Below are positions 1 to 12,700 of a stretch of DNA of 64,000 nt, in pieces. The stretch spans positions 3,720,001 to 3,784,000 of the forward strand of contig JBBMOL010000039.1 of assembly GCA_037954665.1 (NCBI GenBank), written 5' to 3'. This DNA is from Laguncularia racemosa. Its lineage: Eukaryota; Streptophyta; Magnoliopsida; Myrtales; Combretaceae. The position numbers and the translations under genes were made by a program. Position 1 is the first letter of the stretch; each line of letters starts with the position of its first letter. The notes under the pieces were generated by a model. It was given only the letters and a program-made list of their open reading frames with translations, was not told the origin of the DNA and searched no databases.

Positions 1-409
1 TCGAAATACAGAGAAACTCGTCTCTAAGAGTGTGTATTGAATATTGAAAAATGTAACCCTAAAATGACCTAACAACTATATATATACTCTTCTGGAAAAA
101 TACATAAAAAAAGGAAATATAGATGTACACGTGGAAATAAATATAAATATACACTTCTATTTTCCGTCGTATACATGGCCGTGCCTCAAAGCCGTGTAGA
201 CTTCTGGGTGTATTTCTGACATAGTACATGGTCGTGTCCCCTGGCCATGTATGGAGACCGTGTATACTTTTGGGAGAGATCCTGATAAGACACACGACCG
301 TGCCTCCTGACCGTGTATGAGGCCGTGTATGTTTTTAGGAATTATCCTGGTATATCACACGGCCGTGTATCTTGGCCGTGTATGTTTCTGGCCTACGATG
401 TCCGCATCA
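1..409 (-). repeat. Partial LTR of the chromovirus family, cut by window edge
   Basis: Read on the minus strand from 409 leftwards, this starts with TGATG, like the LTRs of the element at 16769-22698. It then follows the same order of landmarks: CACGG/CCGTG motifs, a shared CCCAGAAG stretch before TACACGGC, TATTTATTTCCACGTG, a TATA-like run, AGGGTTAC, and a run resembling CACTTTGAGAGAG near the window start. Similarity is clear but diverged. It may be a solo LTR or the end of an element lying outside the window; no protein-coding internal region is recognisable immediately to its right. Confidence 0.75.
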
Positions 410-2962
410 ATGCTTCATTTGCTTCTTTAATTGTGTCTCTAAGAACCATAGCATCTAAAAGGATCTCAACATCTAATATCCATGATAAATAATTCTTGAC
501 AGTAATACTAAAAAGATAAAATGATTATTAGTAAAATTTATAGTAATAAAAATTAGGTCTAGCAACTTAAAACTTGTCTAATGCACAAGTTCCATAAAAA
601 TACCAAGTGCACATCATACTTAGTTATAAGAGGTGAATTAAATAAAAGATTACAAAATGATAAGGAAAAAAAATTTAAATTAAGTAAAACGAAAAGAATT
701 TGTCAACTTGCAAAGAGATAAGAGAATTGAAAAATTAAAGGGTCATATGTTACATTGGAGTGTTTTGTATAAATGAAGACATATACTAATTATGGTAAGA
801 CGTCAATTATTACAAGATGGTGCTAATGTGGAATAAATAAACTAGATATGTAAGGAATGTGACAATTCACAATATATGCAAATAAATGGACATCCATAGT
901 AATGAATGAATTCATAACGTCACTTAGTATTTTTCACCTTAGCCTTATAAATCAAATTTAATACTATGTGGGATTTTGCTCACATGGGAAACACAATCTC
1001 TCTCCATAAATACACAATGCTCTAATTGTGAGACTTGACTTATAATTGGGTCCGGTTTTTTCCTCTTTTTCAATATGCAATTTGGTTTATTCTTGTTACC
1101 TCCCACTTATTGGTCATCCTAGAAGCCTATAGGAGTCGTTCTCTAGAGATTCAGACCTCTTTTCTATATTAGTTCAAAACAAGTCTACCAACTTCAAGAT
1201 CCACCTATTAGTAAGACGTTGACTTTAATACTATTTGTAACACCCTAACTTAAAAATGGTGAATGATCAAGCTAATATGTGATTAATGGGCCTTTGAACC
1301 ACTTGGTCCCAAAATTCATTATTAGTGTTGACTTAGTATATTATAATTTGGTCTTATAAATCAATACTAATACTCTTTTATCATATATGTGAGACTTTAC
1401 TCATATGAAATATTATAGTGTGCATTTTGAATTAAGAGGGAATCATCATGAAAGTGAGTTTAGCGAGGTAGAGGAGGGGACTTACATTATTTTGATATAA
1501 ATCAATTGAGATGATAATAAATAATATTGTTGAGCTTGAAAATTCTTTATTTTCTCTAGTTTTCAATTTACTTTAAATTTAAGTTACTTAATAGATGCTA
1601 TACAACAAAAAATTAAGGAAAACTATTATTTTCTATTTAAAAAAAAATCTTTTTTCATAAAAATATTGAACTCCCAACCAACCAATGGTTGGAACAAAAG
1701 GAAGGTTAGTGTCAAAAAGGTGTAATGATCTTAACCAAGCCATTAGTCCATGAAAAACAAAAGCATCTTTTATTCTAAAAACTAAAAATTGTTGGTCTAA
1801 AGACATTTAAGTTTAAAGTTTATAATTGAACTACACATTAACATAGTATAACAGAAGGGGGGTATTTTTCAAATAAAAATAAACATTTTTTTTCACTTCA
1901 CATGAAGAGAAAGAAAAGAAAATGGATGTACAGTTTTAGTGTTTTCTTAGTGAAAATTACTATTTTTCTATTAGTCAAGGGGAATTTAATTTTTTTTTCT
2001 TTTTTCTTTTTTATTCTTTTCGGACAACTCCCAATGGATGCTTAAAGACTTGCAATTTAGGATCAAGCCATTTTTTTTTCCAATAAAAAATTTAGTAGTT
2101 TGAGTAATTTTATTTAAAAAAACTTAAAGTTTTAGTGGTTAAATTTTACGTTTTATTATTTACAAAATCCCTAATTTGAATATGGATTTTTGAGAAAAAC
2201 CCTAAAAATCCTAATATTTCGCCAAAAAAAAAAGTTTATCATACTTTATTTTATTAGAAAATAACTCTAATGGGGAAGAAAATCTGAATTTTTTAAAATT
2301 CATTTTTTGGAAGGACCCTAACTTTCAAAGGAAAACCCAACTTTGAGAAAAACACATATCCTAAATGGAAATCATGATGCAAAATTAGCAATAATGCTAA
2401 AATACATGAAATTTGACATCTATTATATGCACAAGAAATCTATGCAATTAATTTAAGCATGTATATACACAAGGAAGGAAATCATGTAGATTCATTCATG
2501 TTGATGCAACAGACAAAGTTCTTGATCATATATTTAATGAAGGCTAATTGCATGAGCACATGAGCAACTAATAGCAAATACATAAAGACACTACATTATT
2601 ACTACTTTTGTTTTTCATTTTCATTTAAATTTTTTCAAAATTACTAAAAAGAAAGAAAAAGAATTAAAAAAAGAGATAGAAGCATACCTTAGGTTACCGG
2701 GAGGTATAAAGGTATCATTAAATGATTCCTGATGGTGGTTGGTTTGGAGGTGAGTAGGCTTTTCAGTAAGCAATGAGTGCGGCAATGGTAGTGGTTTCCC
2801 TCTAAATGACGCAAGAATGGTGGATTGTTGATAGACAATTTGGTTTGAGTGTGTTCTTGCACAATCATATGAAGTCTTTTGTGGTTTATGGAGTGGGGAA
2901 GTGATTAGCTACTTCAATTTCATTCTATTTGATCAAATCAAAATGAATTTTTAGAGAGAAGT
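410..2962. other. AT-rich intergenic stretch with weak repeats
   Basis: I see no supported gene. Two diverged copies of one sequence occur at about 919-1010 and 1325-1415; both contain ACTTAGTATTTT-like text, CTTATAAATCAA, and a GTGGGATTTTGCTCACATG-like segment. A TGTAACACCCTAACTT string at 1236 resembles starts of plant gypsy LTRs, but no partner LTR was found. Confidence 0.4.
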
Positions 2963-4129
2963 TGTAGCATCCCAAAACCTGAAGCATCATAACCCATTAC
3001 GTTTCACTATTACATAGCAACACACTAAGGCTCTAAAGCTCTAAACAACTTCCAACCTGTTTAACTTCTCAAATTCATTCATGAAAATATAACCTCAATA
3101 ACATAAAAAAAAAAAAACTCTTAGATGAGTCATTCCAATCCATGATATTTAAACAACACATGAATCTTTTTTTAACATCTAAAATAAACTTTATTCATGT
3201 CTAAAACTCTAAAATAAATAAAAGTTTACTGATATTTCTATAATCCTAGATCAATTACTAAAAATTGTGATCATAAATCTTCCCATTTCCATCACTCCTC
3301 ATCCACATAGTAATAGTGCTTTCTCCTGTTTTCATCCATATAATGTCCCACCAGGTTTCCATTTTTATCATAATTTAATTGCTTGTCAATCTCACCTACA
3401 GCTAAAATATATATATATATATATATATATAGGAAGGGAAGGAGCCTAAGCTTAATACGTGAATACTACACTTATATACGCATGACACACCACATTAATA
3501 ATACATGCATATATGCAACATTTATCCACGACATCTTCATACATTAGCTTACACACCAATCTCAAAATTAATTGTATAACATAGGGGTACTCATGACCTC
3601 GGTATATGCAGAAGTTTGTTCTAGTGAGAATTACCACTACAAGCCTCATCTAACTCCAATCTACCTCAAATCATTTCAATATATGGCTCCACTAGGGACA
3701 ATATGATATACCGATCATCAAGGCACTCCTTAGGGATCTACCACTGTAGGCACCTAAGCCGAGCCAAACACAAGCAACATGCAACATTTCATTCACATAT
3801 CACATTACATTACAGAATTCCTATATCCAATTCATTTAATAATTATCTAACAATCACAACCAACAAAACAAGATAACCAAGTACTTGAACAAGTGTCTCT
3901 ACAATGATCTTGCACGTCTCTAACTGAAGTAGGTAATCCTGTTTAATTATAAGGAACTACACTTGGCTTAATTCTACAAGTAATCTAAGTTCACTAAATT
4001 TTCTACTTTGTTCAAGTTGTTTAATTCCCTTCCCAAAAGTATCTTTGTGTTTAATTCATGTTTTGAAATAAGAATAAATAAAGTAGAGTTAAATAGGACA
4101 TATTATTGTATAACATGGCTAAGAAAGTA

Positions 4130-4420
4130 ATCGTGTAGGGAAGCATGCTTATGCTAGAGACCGTGTATCATTCTGTAAACTTTAATCTTCGGCACACCCA
4201 TGTATATAGCTGTGCTTGTGGTCGTGTACATTCAAAACTCAATATGCTTAAGTATACGATGATGCTTGTGGCCATGTATGTACTAACTTCAACACACCTA
4301 AGTACACGACCATGTCTAAGGTCATTTACCTTATTGTACAATTTTTCTTTTCAACACGCTTTGGTACATGGTCATGTACTTAATCGTATACCCCACAATT
4401 CATCACGAACCTTAATTTTT
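4130..4420. repeat. Degenerate CGTGT/CACG motif cluster
   Basis: Repeated phrases such as GACCGTGTATC, GGTCGTGTAC, GGCCATGTATG and ACACGACCATG occur at irregular spacing. They resemble decayed versions of the CACGGCCGTG palindromes in the chromovirus LTRs at 16769-17412 and 22030-22698. The flanking sequence does not align clearly with those LTRs, so this may be a distant relative or a different family with the same composition. Confidence 0.4.
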
Positions 4421-5267
4421 CTCCTTCAATTCGTTCCAACTCCTAATTGTTATGATTTTTAGTCTATTTAATCATTGTATTAGCCATATCTAACATAAAA
4501 TTAGGTTCTAGAATGCTTACTTAATTCAAATTATGCTTGAAACTCCAATTTGGTTGATCCTTCATTTGTTTCAACCAAACCTCTGGTCTAATTCCTATGA
4601 ACAATCAAATTAATTTTGTGATTAAGTCTCTATCATTAGAATAGGTCTTGTACTAACTAGAAATCATTACTTGTTTGTTTCACTACAACATCTTTTAAAT
4701 CGCTTTAGGTTTTCCTATAGGGTCTTCTCGCTCTTTAGGTTTTTGGAAATTGGTAGATGTGTAAATGAGCAAAAGAGTAACCCTAGGTGAATGCCGAGCT
4801 TTTATAGTCCAGTTAAGAAAAGACAATTTTACTCCCTTGTCCCATATACTTGTTTATGATATTGCCATTAGTTATATATATATTTATATATATTTATTAT
4901 TTTATTTACTTAATATTATTTTTATGATATACACACACATATATATAATTAATTTAAAACTGTGTATTATAAAAGCTTTCTAGGGTTTACATAAATGCTT
5001 TTTTTTTTTTTTTTGAATAGACGGAACTTTTGGATATTGGTTTGAATTCCCATATGTCCTATTTATAGCTTATTGAAACAAGTATAAAATAACTTTCACT
5101 TTGAGCATGATTGGATTACCCTTATTGAAGCTTTATCTCTTTTATATATTTTTATTTTTAATTATTTTTTTACTTTTTGGGTTTTTCTTTATTTTCTTAT
5201 ATTTCTCCTTTTTGCGTTCTCTCTGTCTTTTAACTAAGAAAACTATTAAAACAAAAAAAGAAAAAAG

Positions 5268-5286
5268 GAGAGAGAGAGAGAGAGAG
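5268..5286. repeat. (GA)n microsatellite
   Basis: A short uninterrupted run of GA dinucleotides. Confidence 0.9.
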
Positions 5287-5300
5287 GTGTCCAGTAGAAA

Positions 5301-6063
5301 TTGATATAATAAAGGTGACTGTCAAATTGGACCGTTGCCTCGATCCTTCTTATCTCGTAACGCCAAGTATAGTGAAGGCTGATTGGGATACTGAATGATT
5401 AGTAAATGACCTTTCTCATAATGTTTACGATAGACTGAAAATTTTATCACCATTGGTACCTAATGCATTGTAAATTAAAAAAAGAAAATCATGTATCAAA
5501 ATTGGCTTGTAGTCTCGATTGCCGATTTAAGCACCACTAATTTAGGATTTTCGAAACAGTGATTTCTTTAGGACTAGTAAAAATATTGTCGAGGTTAGTT
5601 CAAAATATAAGACATGTTATAAAAAATTAGATAAAATGAACACATAAATTCTAAATTTTGAAAATAAAATTAATCTAGCTTAATATTTTATATTTCTACA
5701 TAGGTTTATAATACTACATATTTTATCAGAAAATTAAATTTTGAATTCCAAAATGTAATGTAACACTAGAGGTATGACAAAAAAATGCACACATAATTAA
5801 TTATGAGAAGTCAAATAACACGCAACAAGGCCCGAGTATTGTATTTAGAACCCCCTATATGGTAGTCATAATTAAATGCATATCTATTATTAAAGTATGT
5901 TACTAATCCATGAAAATTATAACAAATTACAAGGGAAATTGCTCCAAACCTTCACCAAAATTTATGAAATTTATCCAAAAGTAGTTCACCCCATCTTAAA
6001 ATTTCTGGTAACCCTGTAGTTGTGGAGCGAATCTATGACAAAATTTTGGAAGTACTCTACTAT
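5301..6063. other. AT-rich intergenic stretch, no gene seen
   Basis: Frequent stops in all frames and no recognisable domain, RNA gene or repeat boundary. Confidence 0.5.
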
Positions 6064-6490
6064 TGTATACCTATATTAGTTTAAGGCCCAAGGCCCATTT
6101 TACTTCAGTCTGACCACAAAATGGGAAATTGCCTAAAGTTGACTGAGATAAAATAGGAAAGAAATATAAATCTTTTGAATAACAGGCCTGAAGTAAGTAT
6201 TTCCTATTAGAATTAAGGTGTTTTCAAAAAGGATTTACTTACTTAAAACAAAGCTTCCCTAAAGCTATAAAATGGGGTTCTTTCATTCAAGTAAGATCAT
6301 TTGATACCACCTACAAACTTTAAGTGCCTTACTCTTATGCTACTTCTTTGACTTGAACGTTGAAGTCCAAGCGCTGAAAATTACCTCTGACATTTTAATA
6401 GCTCATGTTTCTTCATCTTGTAAGTTGAATTTCACCAAGCCTAAAAGTGCAATTCAGCCTAAGACTGTGTCAAAGTAGTAGGAGTAATCA
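6064..6490 (+). repeat. Left LTR of the decayed Tat-type element
   Basis: It begins TGTATACCTATATTAG and ends AGTAATCA. It shares with 12701-13077 the segments GAAATTGCCTAAAG, GATAAAATAG, TTCCTATTA, CATTCAAGTAAGATCAT and CCTAAAAGT in the same order. Divergence and indels are extensive; the start was placed by the TG and the matching start of the right copy. Confidence 0.65.
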
Positions 6491-6929
6491 ATAAGAGAAG
6501 CCCAACATGTCAAGGCCAACTACAACTATAGTTGGCACAAGATCAAGAAGAAATTCAAGCAAAAACATACGCGGTGACCAAATTCATCAACTGTTATAAA
6601 CAACCACCTTGCTACACCTCTAGTCTCACCTTTTGCATCGTAGGGTGATGAAGATAGAATTGCACGACTTGAGAGATAACTTACCCATTTGTTGGTTGAA
6701 AACTGTCACTTAAAAGACTAGGTCAATGAAATAAATAACCGCTCCCAGCAACACTCTTAGTGTCAAAGTGAGTAGAATGATGATAGTGTTTCACAACACC
6801 ATAGGAATGTGCCACCAAATCTAAATTGAGCCCTTAACCATAGGGGTAACTAGAACAATAAATGCAACAATAATCTTGAAACACAATTTACAAGATCTTT
6901 GGCTGATTAGTCTATAGATGATATATACA

Positions 6930-7520
6930 ATATGATCAAACACATCAATGTGTTGAAAGATGAAAAAAAAAAGAAAAGAAAAGAAAGCCTATCTCATGGG
7001 ACATATTTACCATTGGTAACTCCCTTTTTATCTAGGAAATTCGAAACAAACAACTTTCCACACGTGAAAATTCCACAGGTTGAATTTTACGATAGGACAA
7101 TCAATCCAATCAAGTTTCTTAGCTATTACACTACTTAAATGAACATCTTTGGAATCTCCAATGCGATTACCTGCAAAACCTTCCTAGGAACCTTAAAGAA
7201 GATAACAAGAACATGGTTCCGAGGCTTGAAGCTAAATTTTATTGCTAATTTCTATAAACTCACCATGTAATTCTACTAACACATCTTGATGAGAAAGATG
7301 CCTGAGTGAAATTCCTCAACTCTCAACCTCATTCGACAAAAGCAAGACGAGACTCTAAGAGACTATATCTCTAAGTTTTCAATGCTTGAAATCCCCAATG
7401 TTAACATGAGAGTAGCTTTCAACATAGCAATTAATGGAGTAAAGGACCAATCTTAGTTCTTCTACTCCCTTACATTACATAAGTTGAAGAACTTTAACAA
7501 GTTTCAAGAACAAGTAGCAG
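6930..7520 (+). pseudogene. gag remnant
   Basis: Conceptual translation gives phrases typical of plant gypsy gag, spread over more than one frame. These include NIFGISNAITCKTFLGTLKK followed by TWFRGLK (counterpart of the usual ...LKGAARVWF... region) and RQKQDETLRDYISKF (counterpart of the conserved Q-x-E-x-E-S-L-R-x-Y segment). Stops and frameshifts interrupt it, so no protein is expected. Assignment rests on motif recognition only. Confidence 0.55.
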
Positions 7521-8149
7521 ATTATATTGCATAAGAAGATGCTATATTGGCATGAAGATAGGCTCAGCAAGACTCCCCTAACAAGAAGAAAAACAACAAA
7601 GAACGAACCTGGATAAAGGATAGACTTGATCCCACCTTGGAAGGTAATGAGTCTGCTCAAAATGGTAACAACAACAAGAAATGCACTATCCCTTTCTACA
7701 AGCAGCACACCTAACTCAATAAACCCTATGCTAGCATTTTCATGGAAATACAAGACCAGGGCATTATCACTTAGCTAGACAAACTAAGGAGCAACCTAAC
7801 CAGAAGAAATTTTGACAAATACTGTAACTTTCCATTTGGATAGAAGTTACACCACAAAGAATTACACATAGCTTAAAAATGCTCTCAAGATCCTTGTTAG
7901 ACAAGGCTACTTATAGGAATTTATTATAGAAGGTGACAAGGTCCCAAGAAATTAAGAAGGAAGGAAAGGGAAGACATGGAGCAAGAACAACATGATCGCC
8001 CCATTCGGGGAACCATTAATACCATTTTTAGAGGACCAGCTATGGGGGGACGCTCCATCTCATAGTGCAAATCACATGCCCACTCAAGAAACTATCAAAA
8101 TGTCCTCACCACCCAAGCAAAGCACCTTAAGGTTGATACCATGATCACC

Positions 8150-8590
8150 TTTTTTTACGACAACCTTAAGGGCATAAGTTTCCCTTACGACAATGCCCCA
8201 ACAATTAAAGCTTGAATTGCAGATTTTGATGTGTGAAAAATTTGGATCGATCACGACAACTATGTGGACATCATATATAAAAAAGCCTTTAACTAAATGA
8301 AGGACTAGATCGAGGTAAAGCTAAAACCTTATGATAACGAGCTCTATGGTTTCAACAACTAATCATTAAAACCTAAGGGTATTGTCACTTTCCCTATAGA
8401 ACTAGGAGATAGACTACACAAGACATGGATCTCGATTGATTTCTTCATCATTAATGCATGCTCCGCCTATAATGTTATTCTCAAGCATCCATTGCAAAAT
8501 ATTGTACGAATGATAGTCTTAACAAAACACCTAAAGGCTAAATTTGTAACTCCAACAGGCATTAGCATCTATAATGCGACCAGTTGACCT
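8150..8590 (+). pseudogene. Retroviral-type aspartic protease remnant
   Basis: Translation shows ALVITAQ-like then IDHDNYVDIIYKKAF, where family members have the active-site D-T/S-G-S; the motif is lost here. It is followed by LKPYDNELYGFN, KGIVTFPIELG and SAYNVILKHPLQN (usual ...YNVILGRP...). The order fits the protease of Tat-lineage gypsy elements. Stops interrupt it. Confidence 0.65.
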
Positions 8591-8900
8591 CTAGGAATTC
8601 ATATCTCCAAGCCCTCTCTTAATGAAAAGTCTTCACAGTGGAATCCATCATAGAGGAAAAACAGAGATCAAGAGGAGAACCTCCTAAAGAAACAGAAGAT
8701 TCTAATGCCTTTACAAAGGTGCCTTTCGTTGACCATGTTTAATCTTGGTCAATAAGAGCACTCTAACTAAATACTAGTGCTTGTTCATTACAGATTGGTT
8801 TAAATACTAATCTACATGACACATCACATTTAAGGGTGTATCCTAAGTGAGCAAATCTAACATCTAAACGACTAGGATACATCGCCTAAATGGTTACGAC

Positions 8901-9071
8901 CTACATTAAATATTATGACCAATTACACTTGATCAATGAAATTCGCATTAAAATCACTTACGCTAAATATTCCAACTAGTTATACTTGGTTAACAAAATT
9001 TGCATTAAAACAACTTACGCTAAATATTTCGATTAGTCATACTTAGATATATGGAATTTTCATTCAAACAC
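8901..9071 (+). repeat. 57-bp tandem repeat, three copies
   Basis: Three adjoining units (8901-8957, 8958-9014, 9015-9071) share TTACGCTAAATATT, then CTAGTTATACTTGG and TTTGCATTAAAAC. Copies 1 and 3 are more diverged. The array lies in the non-coding part of the Tat-type element between protease and the antisense gene. Confidence 0.8.
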
Positions 9072-9244
9072 ATAATTAAAAATGAACTAAAATTGATAAA
9101 GTTGAAAGTACAAAGGAAAAAAGGAAACACGAGAAAACCATATACCAAAACTATTTCATTCATCACTTTTATGTACAAGACTTTTAGCTAACATTCTAAC
9201 CACTATACAAAAATACAATGAAGAAATAGTGAAGGAAAAACATA

Positions 9245-11900
9245 ATAAAATGTTATCTTATAGGGTCCTCCGCAAAGGTTGAAGATAGTACAAGCTTAAG
9301 CAGAAGAGAAACTTCTTCAACGGGAAGAGGCAGAGACAATTCTTCCTTTAGAGGAGAAAGGGGAATTTCTCCTAAATTGCTGACAAGAGGAGGAGGAGGA
9401 GCATCTTTAGTGGGCACTGCTCTTGGCGATTGAGGTAAGTCTTCACCTTGTGCTTGTTTTTCATCCTCAGCCATGACCTTGTCTAGCTCCTTCCTCTCCT
9501 CTAAAGGGACATTAGGCTCTCGCACTTTTTTCCTTAAGCTAAGAGAGATCAAATGCTGGATCTTTATTATGAATCCAACGCTTCATAATCCTTTAACCCT
9601 CCCTCAATTACTTAAACTAGCTCATTAGCATACTCATTAGGAGACTAAATCTCTTTGTAGTACCTATCCTTAGCTGTCCTCTCCTTTTCCTCCACCTTAC
9701 AGATCTTCACATCTCAATTGACTACGAGCTTCTTGATATCTTAAACTTGCACTTTTATTTTGGCCTCCTCTACATTACCTTGCTTGACACATTGCTAAGC
9801 TACATCAAGGTCTTATTTCAAATCAGCATCAATGGCCTTATCACATTGAAGCTCTAACATGAGGTAGGACTCCCACTTTTGCAAAGCCATGACCTCCTCC
9901 TAGAGAGAGTTGATTTGATTAGTTGCATCTTTGAGTTCTCGCTAGGCCTTGGGTAAGTCAGATGCGCCCCATTGTTCCATTTCCTTAGCCTTTCTAACTC
10001 TATGGTGATAGTCTTCCTTCACTATCTTGAGCTCTTTCCAAGCCTTTTTTTTAACTTGATCTCTACTGCTTTTTGCTTTTGAAATTAGAAGTCGTTTAAG
10101 TCATATTGTTGTGAGAACAACTCAAAATAATTATTAAATTTGGCTATTTGTTCACATACTTGCCATTATCCTTCAGCACACATGAAGAGAACTTCGTGTG
10201 CAGCCTTTAAGATTTGCATGAAGAAACCAGTAGTAAGAACAAAAACAAAAGAATAAGAAAGGAAGCCTAAAAGAAGAAAAATTCTAGACTTGTACCTTAG
10301 TAGGGGGTGTAGAGAAAAAGGAGCAAAGATCCAGAGCTAACATCTCTATTGCTAAGACTTATGCCTCACCTCTCTCTTGGGGGCTTAGGATCCCCTCGAA
10401 CAAGTCTCACCGACTTGCTCTCCTTTTTGGGTCCCATGCCACAACAAGTAGTGGGACATTGAAGTTTGAGGGGTTTAGAGGCCTCTGGGGATCCTTGCTT
10501 CCCCAGCGCTCTTCCCGCAATGATTGGATGTCATCGTGACATTTTTACCAATGCCCTATGGTTGCATCTGTGTTGCCCCCAGAGGTGATGAACTAAGTTT
10601 CCATGTTGTTCAAGATGGAGATAACTTTCCTAAAAAGACCGCACTTTATAGCCACCACCTCACTTACTTTAGGACCTGCTGGGATCACCCCGAGTCACTT
10701 GTTGGAGACTATCTCCTCCCCTTAGTTGCAGCTGTACTGGAACTGATTTGGTGGTAAGCCTCAAAGCCTTGGATCATAATCCCTCCCCTAGAGGGTCTCT
10801 TGGCAATAGAAGGGGCCTTCTTCTCTCCTTAAGGCTTTGGCTTGCCATGCCTTGCTTACTGGGCCACAAGATTAGGCAAGTGAATTCTTTTGAAAGGAGC
10901 CATCTATAAAAGGAAAAGCACACGATTAGCAAACAACAAAAAAGAAAAAAAGATCAAAGCTTACCATATAAATCTTATGAAGAACAAGCCTCCAAGTTGT
11001 AATCGACGAGTTCACTCTCAAGTTAACCCCACCCTAGATTTCGACCTTTATCTTCACCCTGATTCTCTCTAGTGTTCCCATTGATGTTGCCTCTAACATT
11101 TGAGCCTTAGGTGTTTTCGTACCTATGTCTTGAAATGCCCGCATCAAGTTGGGAGTGTCAAATGGCCTATTATTCTCTTTGAGAGCCTGAAGAAGGACTT
11201 CAAATCGATGTTTATCAAACAACATCAACTTAGTGAGTTGGGTGTATATCGGATTCATCTAACCTACCTAAAAATCTGGTTTCTTGGGCGTTTCAACAAC
11301 AATAGACTTCTCCTTCTAATCATGTATCAAGGACACCAACCCATCCATTAACTTCAACCCAAGTCGGCTGGACAGATATAACAAACCTTAGGATGACTCA
11401 GATTTCTTCACTCCATAGAAAAACCGGAATAGCTATAGAGTAGGTTAGACATTATATAACTTACAGAGGCTTTCGAGTGCCACTAGTAGTGTGTAAGCAC
11501 TTAGTATAAGCTGATAAGGATTGATGTGATAGTAGTTGAAGAACTCTTTCTAAAAGTCACTAAAAGGCAATCACAACTCGAACTTGAGGAATCTTTAATA
11601 TATACAAAAATGGTTACTCGCCATTAGAGCAACATGTTTGCCTTTGCGCATAGCTCGAATGACATAGCCTTCTAAAAGTGGCTCGCAATATAAGGCGACC
11701 GCATGCACATCGGTCTCATCAACAAGACTTCTCACTCCTATAAGCCCCACCTTTGACTTTGATGGCTGATCGTAGCTTGGGTAAATCGACCTCTGCCCAT
11801 TATCAAGATAAATACCAAAGGCTAACTCTCCATAATAAACTTGTTCTTTATATTCCTCTTCAAATAACTTGATGATTGCACTATTCACCTCTTCCTCCAT
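9245..11900 (-). pseudogene. Antisense extra gene of the Tat-type element, broken
   Basis: Reading the minus strand from about 11900, the fragments in order are these. MEEEVNSAIIKLFEEEYKEQ begins an N-terminal piece. Around 11540-11380 comes LPFSDFFKEFFNYYHINPYQ, then CKLYNV and LFRFFYGVK, which resemble the conserved block of the PF04195 family. Next is NKHRFEVLL-like sequence near 11200, and finally a charged, proline-containing C-terminal part ending in AEDPIR at 9253. The stretch between (about 10990-9600) reads as a Lys/Glu-rich coiled-coil-like tail with many stops. Antisense ORFs between pol and the 3' LTR are known in several Tat lineages; their function is unknown. This copy cannot encode a full product. 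Confidence 0.55.
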
Positions 11901-12408
11901 TGTTGCTATTGTGTGGGGTTGGCTGGAAGGCCTTGCCTCATGGCTTGCTGCATTGGAGATGATCTTCTAAACGACACCGGAAAGCATGTGAGAAGATAAA
12001 ATTGACATACCTAAAGCATAGATGAGTGTGAAGTAATTGAATAAGGATATTGAATGAGATCAAGTAAACATGAGAATGCCGAAAAGTTATGAGAATGTGA
12101 AAAGAGTAAAAGGTATGAGAATGAATGTTTACGTGCGCTATATAGATAATTACAAAGCACATGAGCATTTTCCCATATAGTCCGAGATCACACCATGTGT
12201 CACTTGACAAAATGTTATTTCACCTTTGCAAATACCTCAAACCTCATTATGCCTCATAGCCTACTACATTAAATGCACAAACATAATTTGAAAATGAAAG
12301 ATAAAAGGACAGAGGCATTCACAACAAGCCTTTTTCACCTCCCTCGAAGCTTAGGTTGACTTTCTGAGCAAGGAGATTATTCACCGTGGTTGAGTTATTA
12401 ATATCTAG

Positions 12409-12474
12409 CCTGGTGCTATCACTATAGCTCTAATATCCTGGGCCTGGTGCTATCACTATAGCTCTAATATCCTG
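12409..12474. repeat. Tandem duplication of period 34 bp
   Basis: Two 32-base identical segments, each containing GGTGCTATCACTATAGCTC, are offset by 34 bases. Identity in an otherwise decayed element implies the duplication is recent. Confidence 0.9.
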
Positions 12475-12683
12475 CTTCTCATCTCTAGTGGCTCGTACAA
12501 GACATCCTACGACTTGGTGAACATTGTGACTTTTAGCCTTGAAATGCTAAGGTCAGCCGATCCCTTCCCTAAGTCGGATAAGTCATCCTTGGCCCAACAT
12601 AGGCTCAATTAGCAAATCTAGGCCTTCACCTTAGCAAATAAACAAAGCTTAGCCTCTACTTTTATTCATTTTGTGACCTCAAT

Positions 12684-12700
12684 GAGAGTGGGGAAGCAAG
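12684..12700 (+). other. Polypurine tract
   Basis: The purine-rich GAGAGTGGGGAAGCAAG lies directly before the right LTR, where plus-strand synthesis would be primed. This supports plus-strand orientation for the element. Confidence 0.6.

Larger units (their letters stand above)
2963..5300. repeat. LTR-like repeat region, unresolved
   Basis: The string TGTAGCATCCCAAAACC at 2963 is the kind of sequence that opens many plant gypsy LTRs. The region also contains a (TA)n run at 3407-3431, a cluster of CACG/CGTG motifs at 4130-4420 and a minus-strand TATA-like CTATAAAAGC near 4800. No matching second terminus or target duplication was found, so element type, orientation and end are open. The short frames in it look incidental. 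Confidence 0.25.

Noticed and set aside
59..295. Minus-strand 78-codon frame at the window start
   Set aside because: It lies wholly in the partial LTR and has low-complexity Tyr/Ile/Phe composition.
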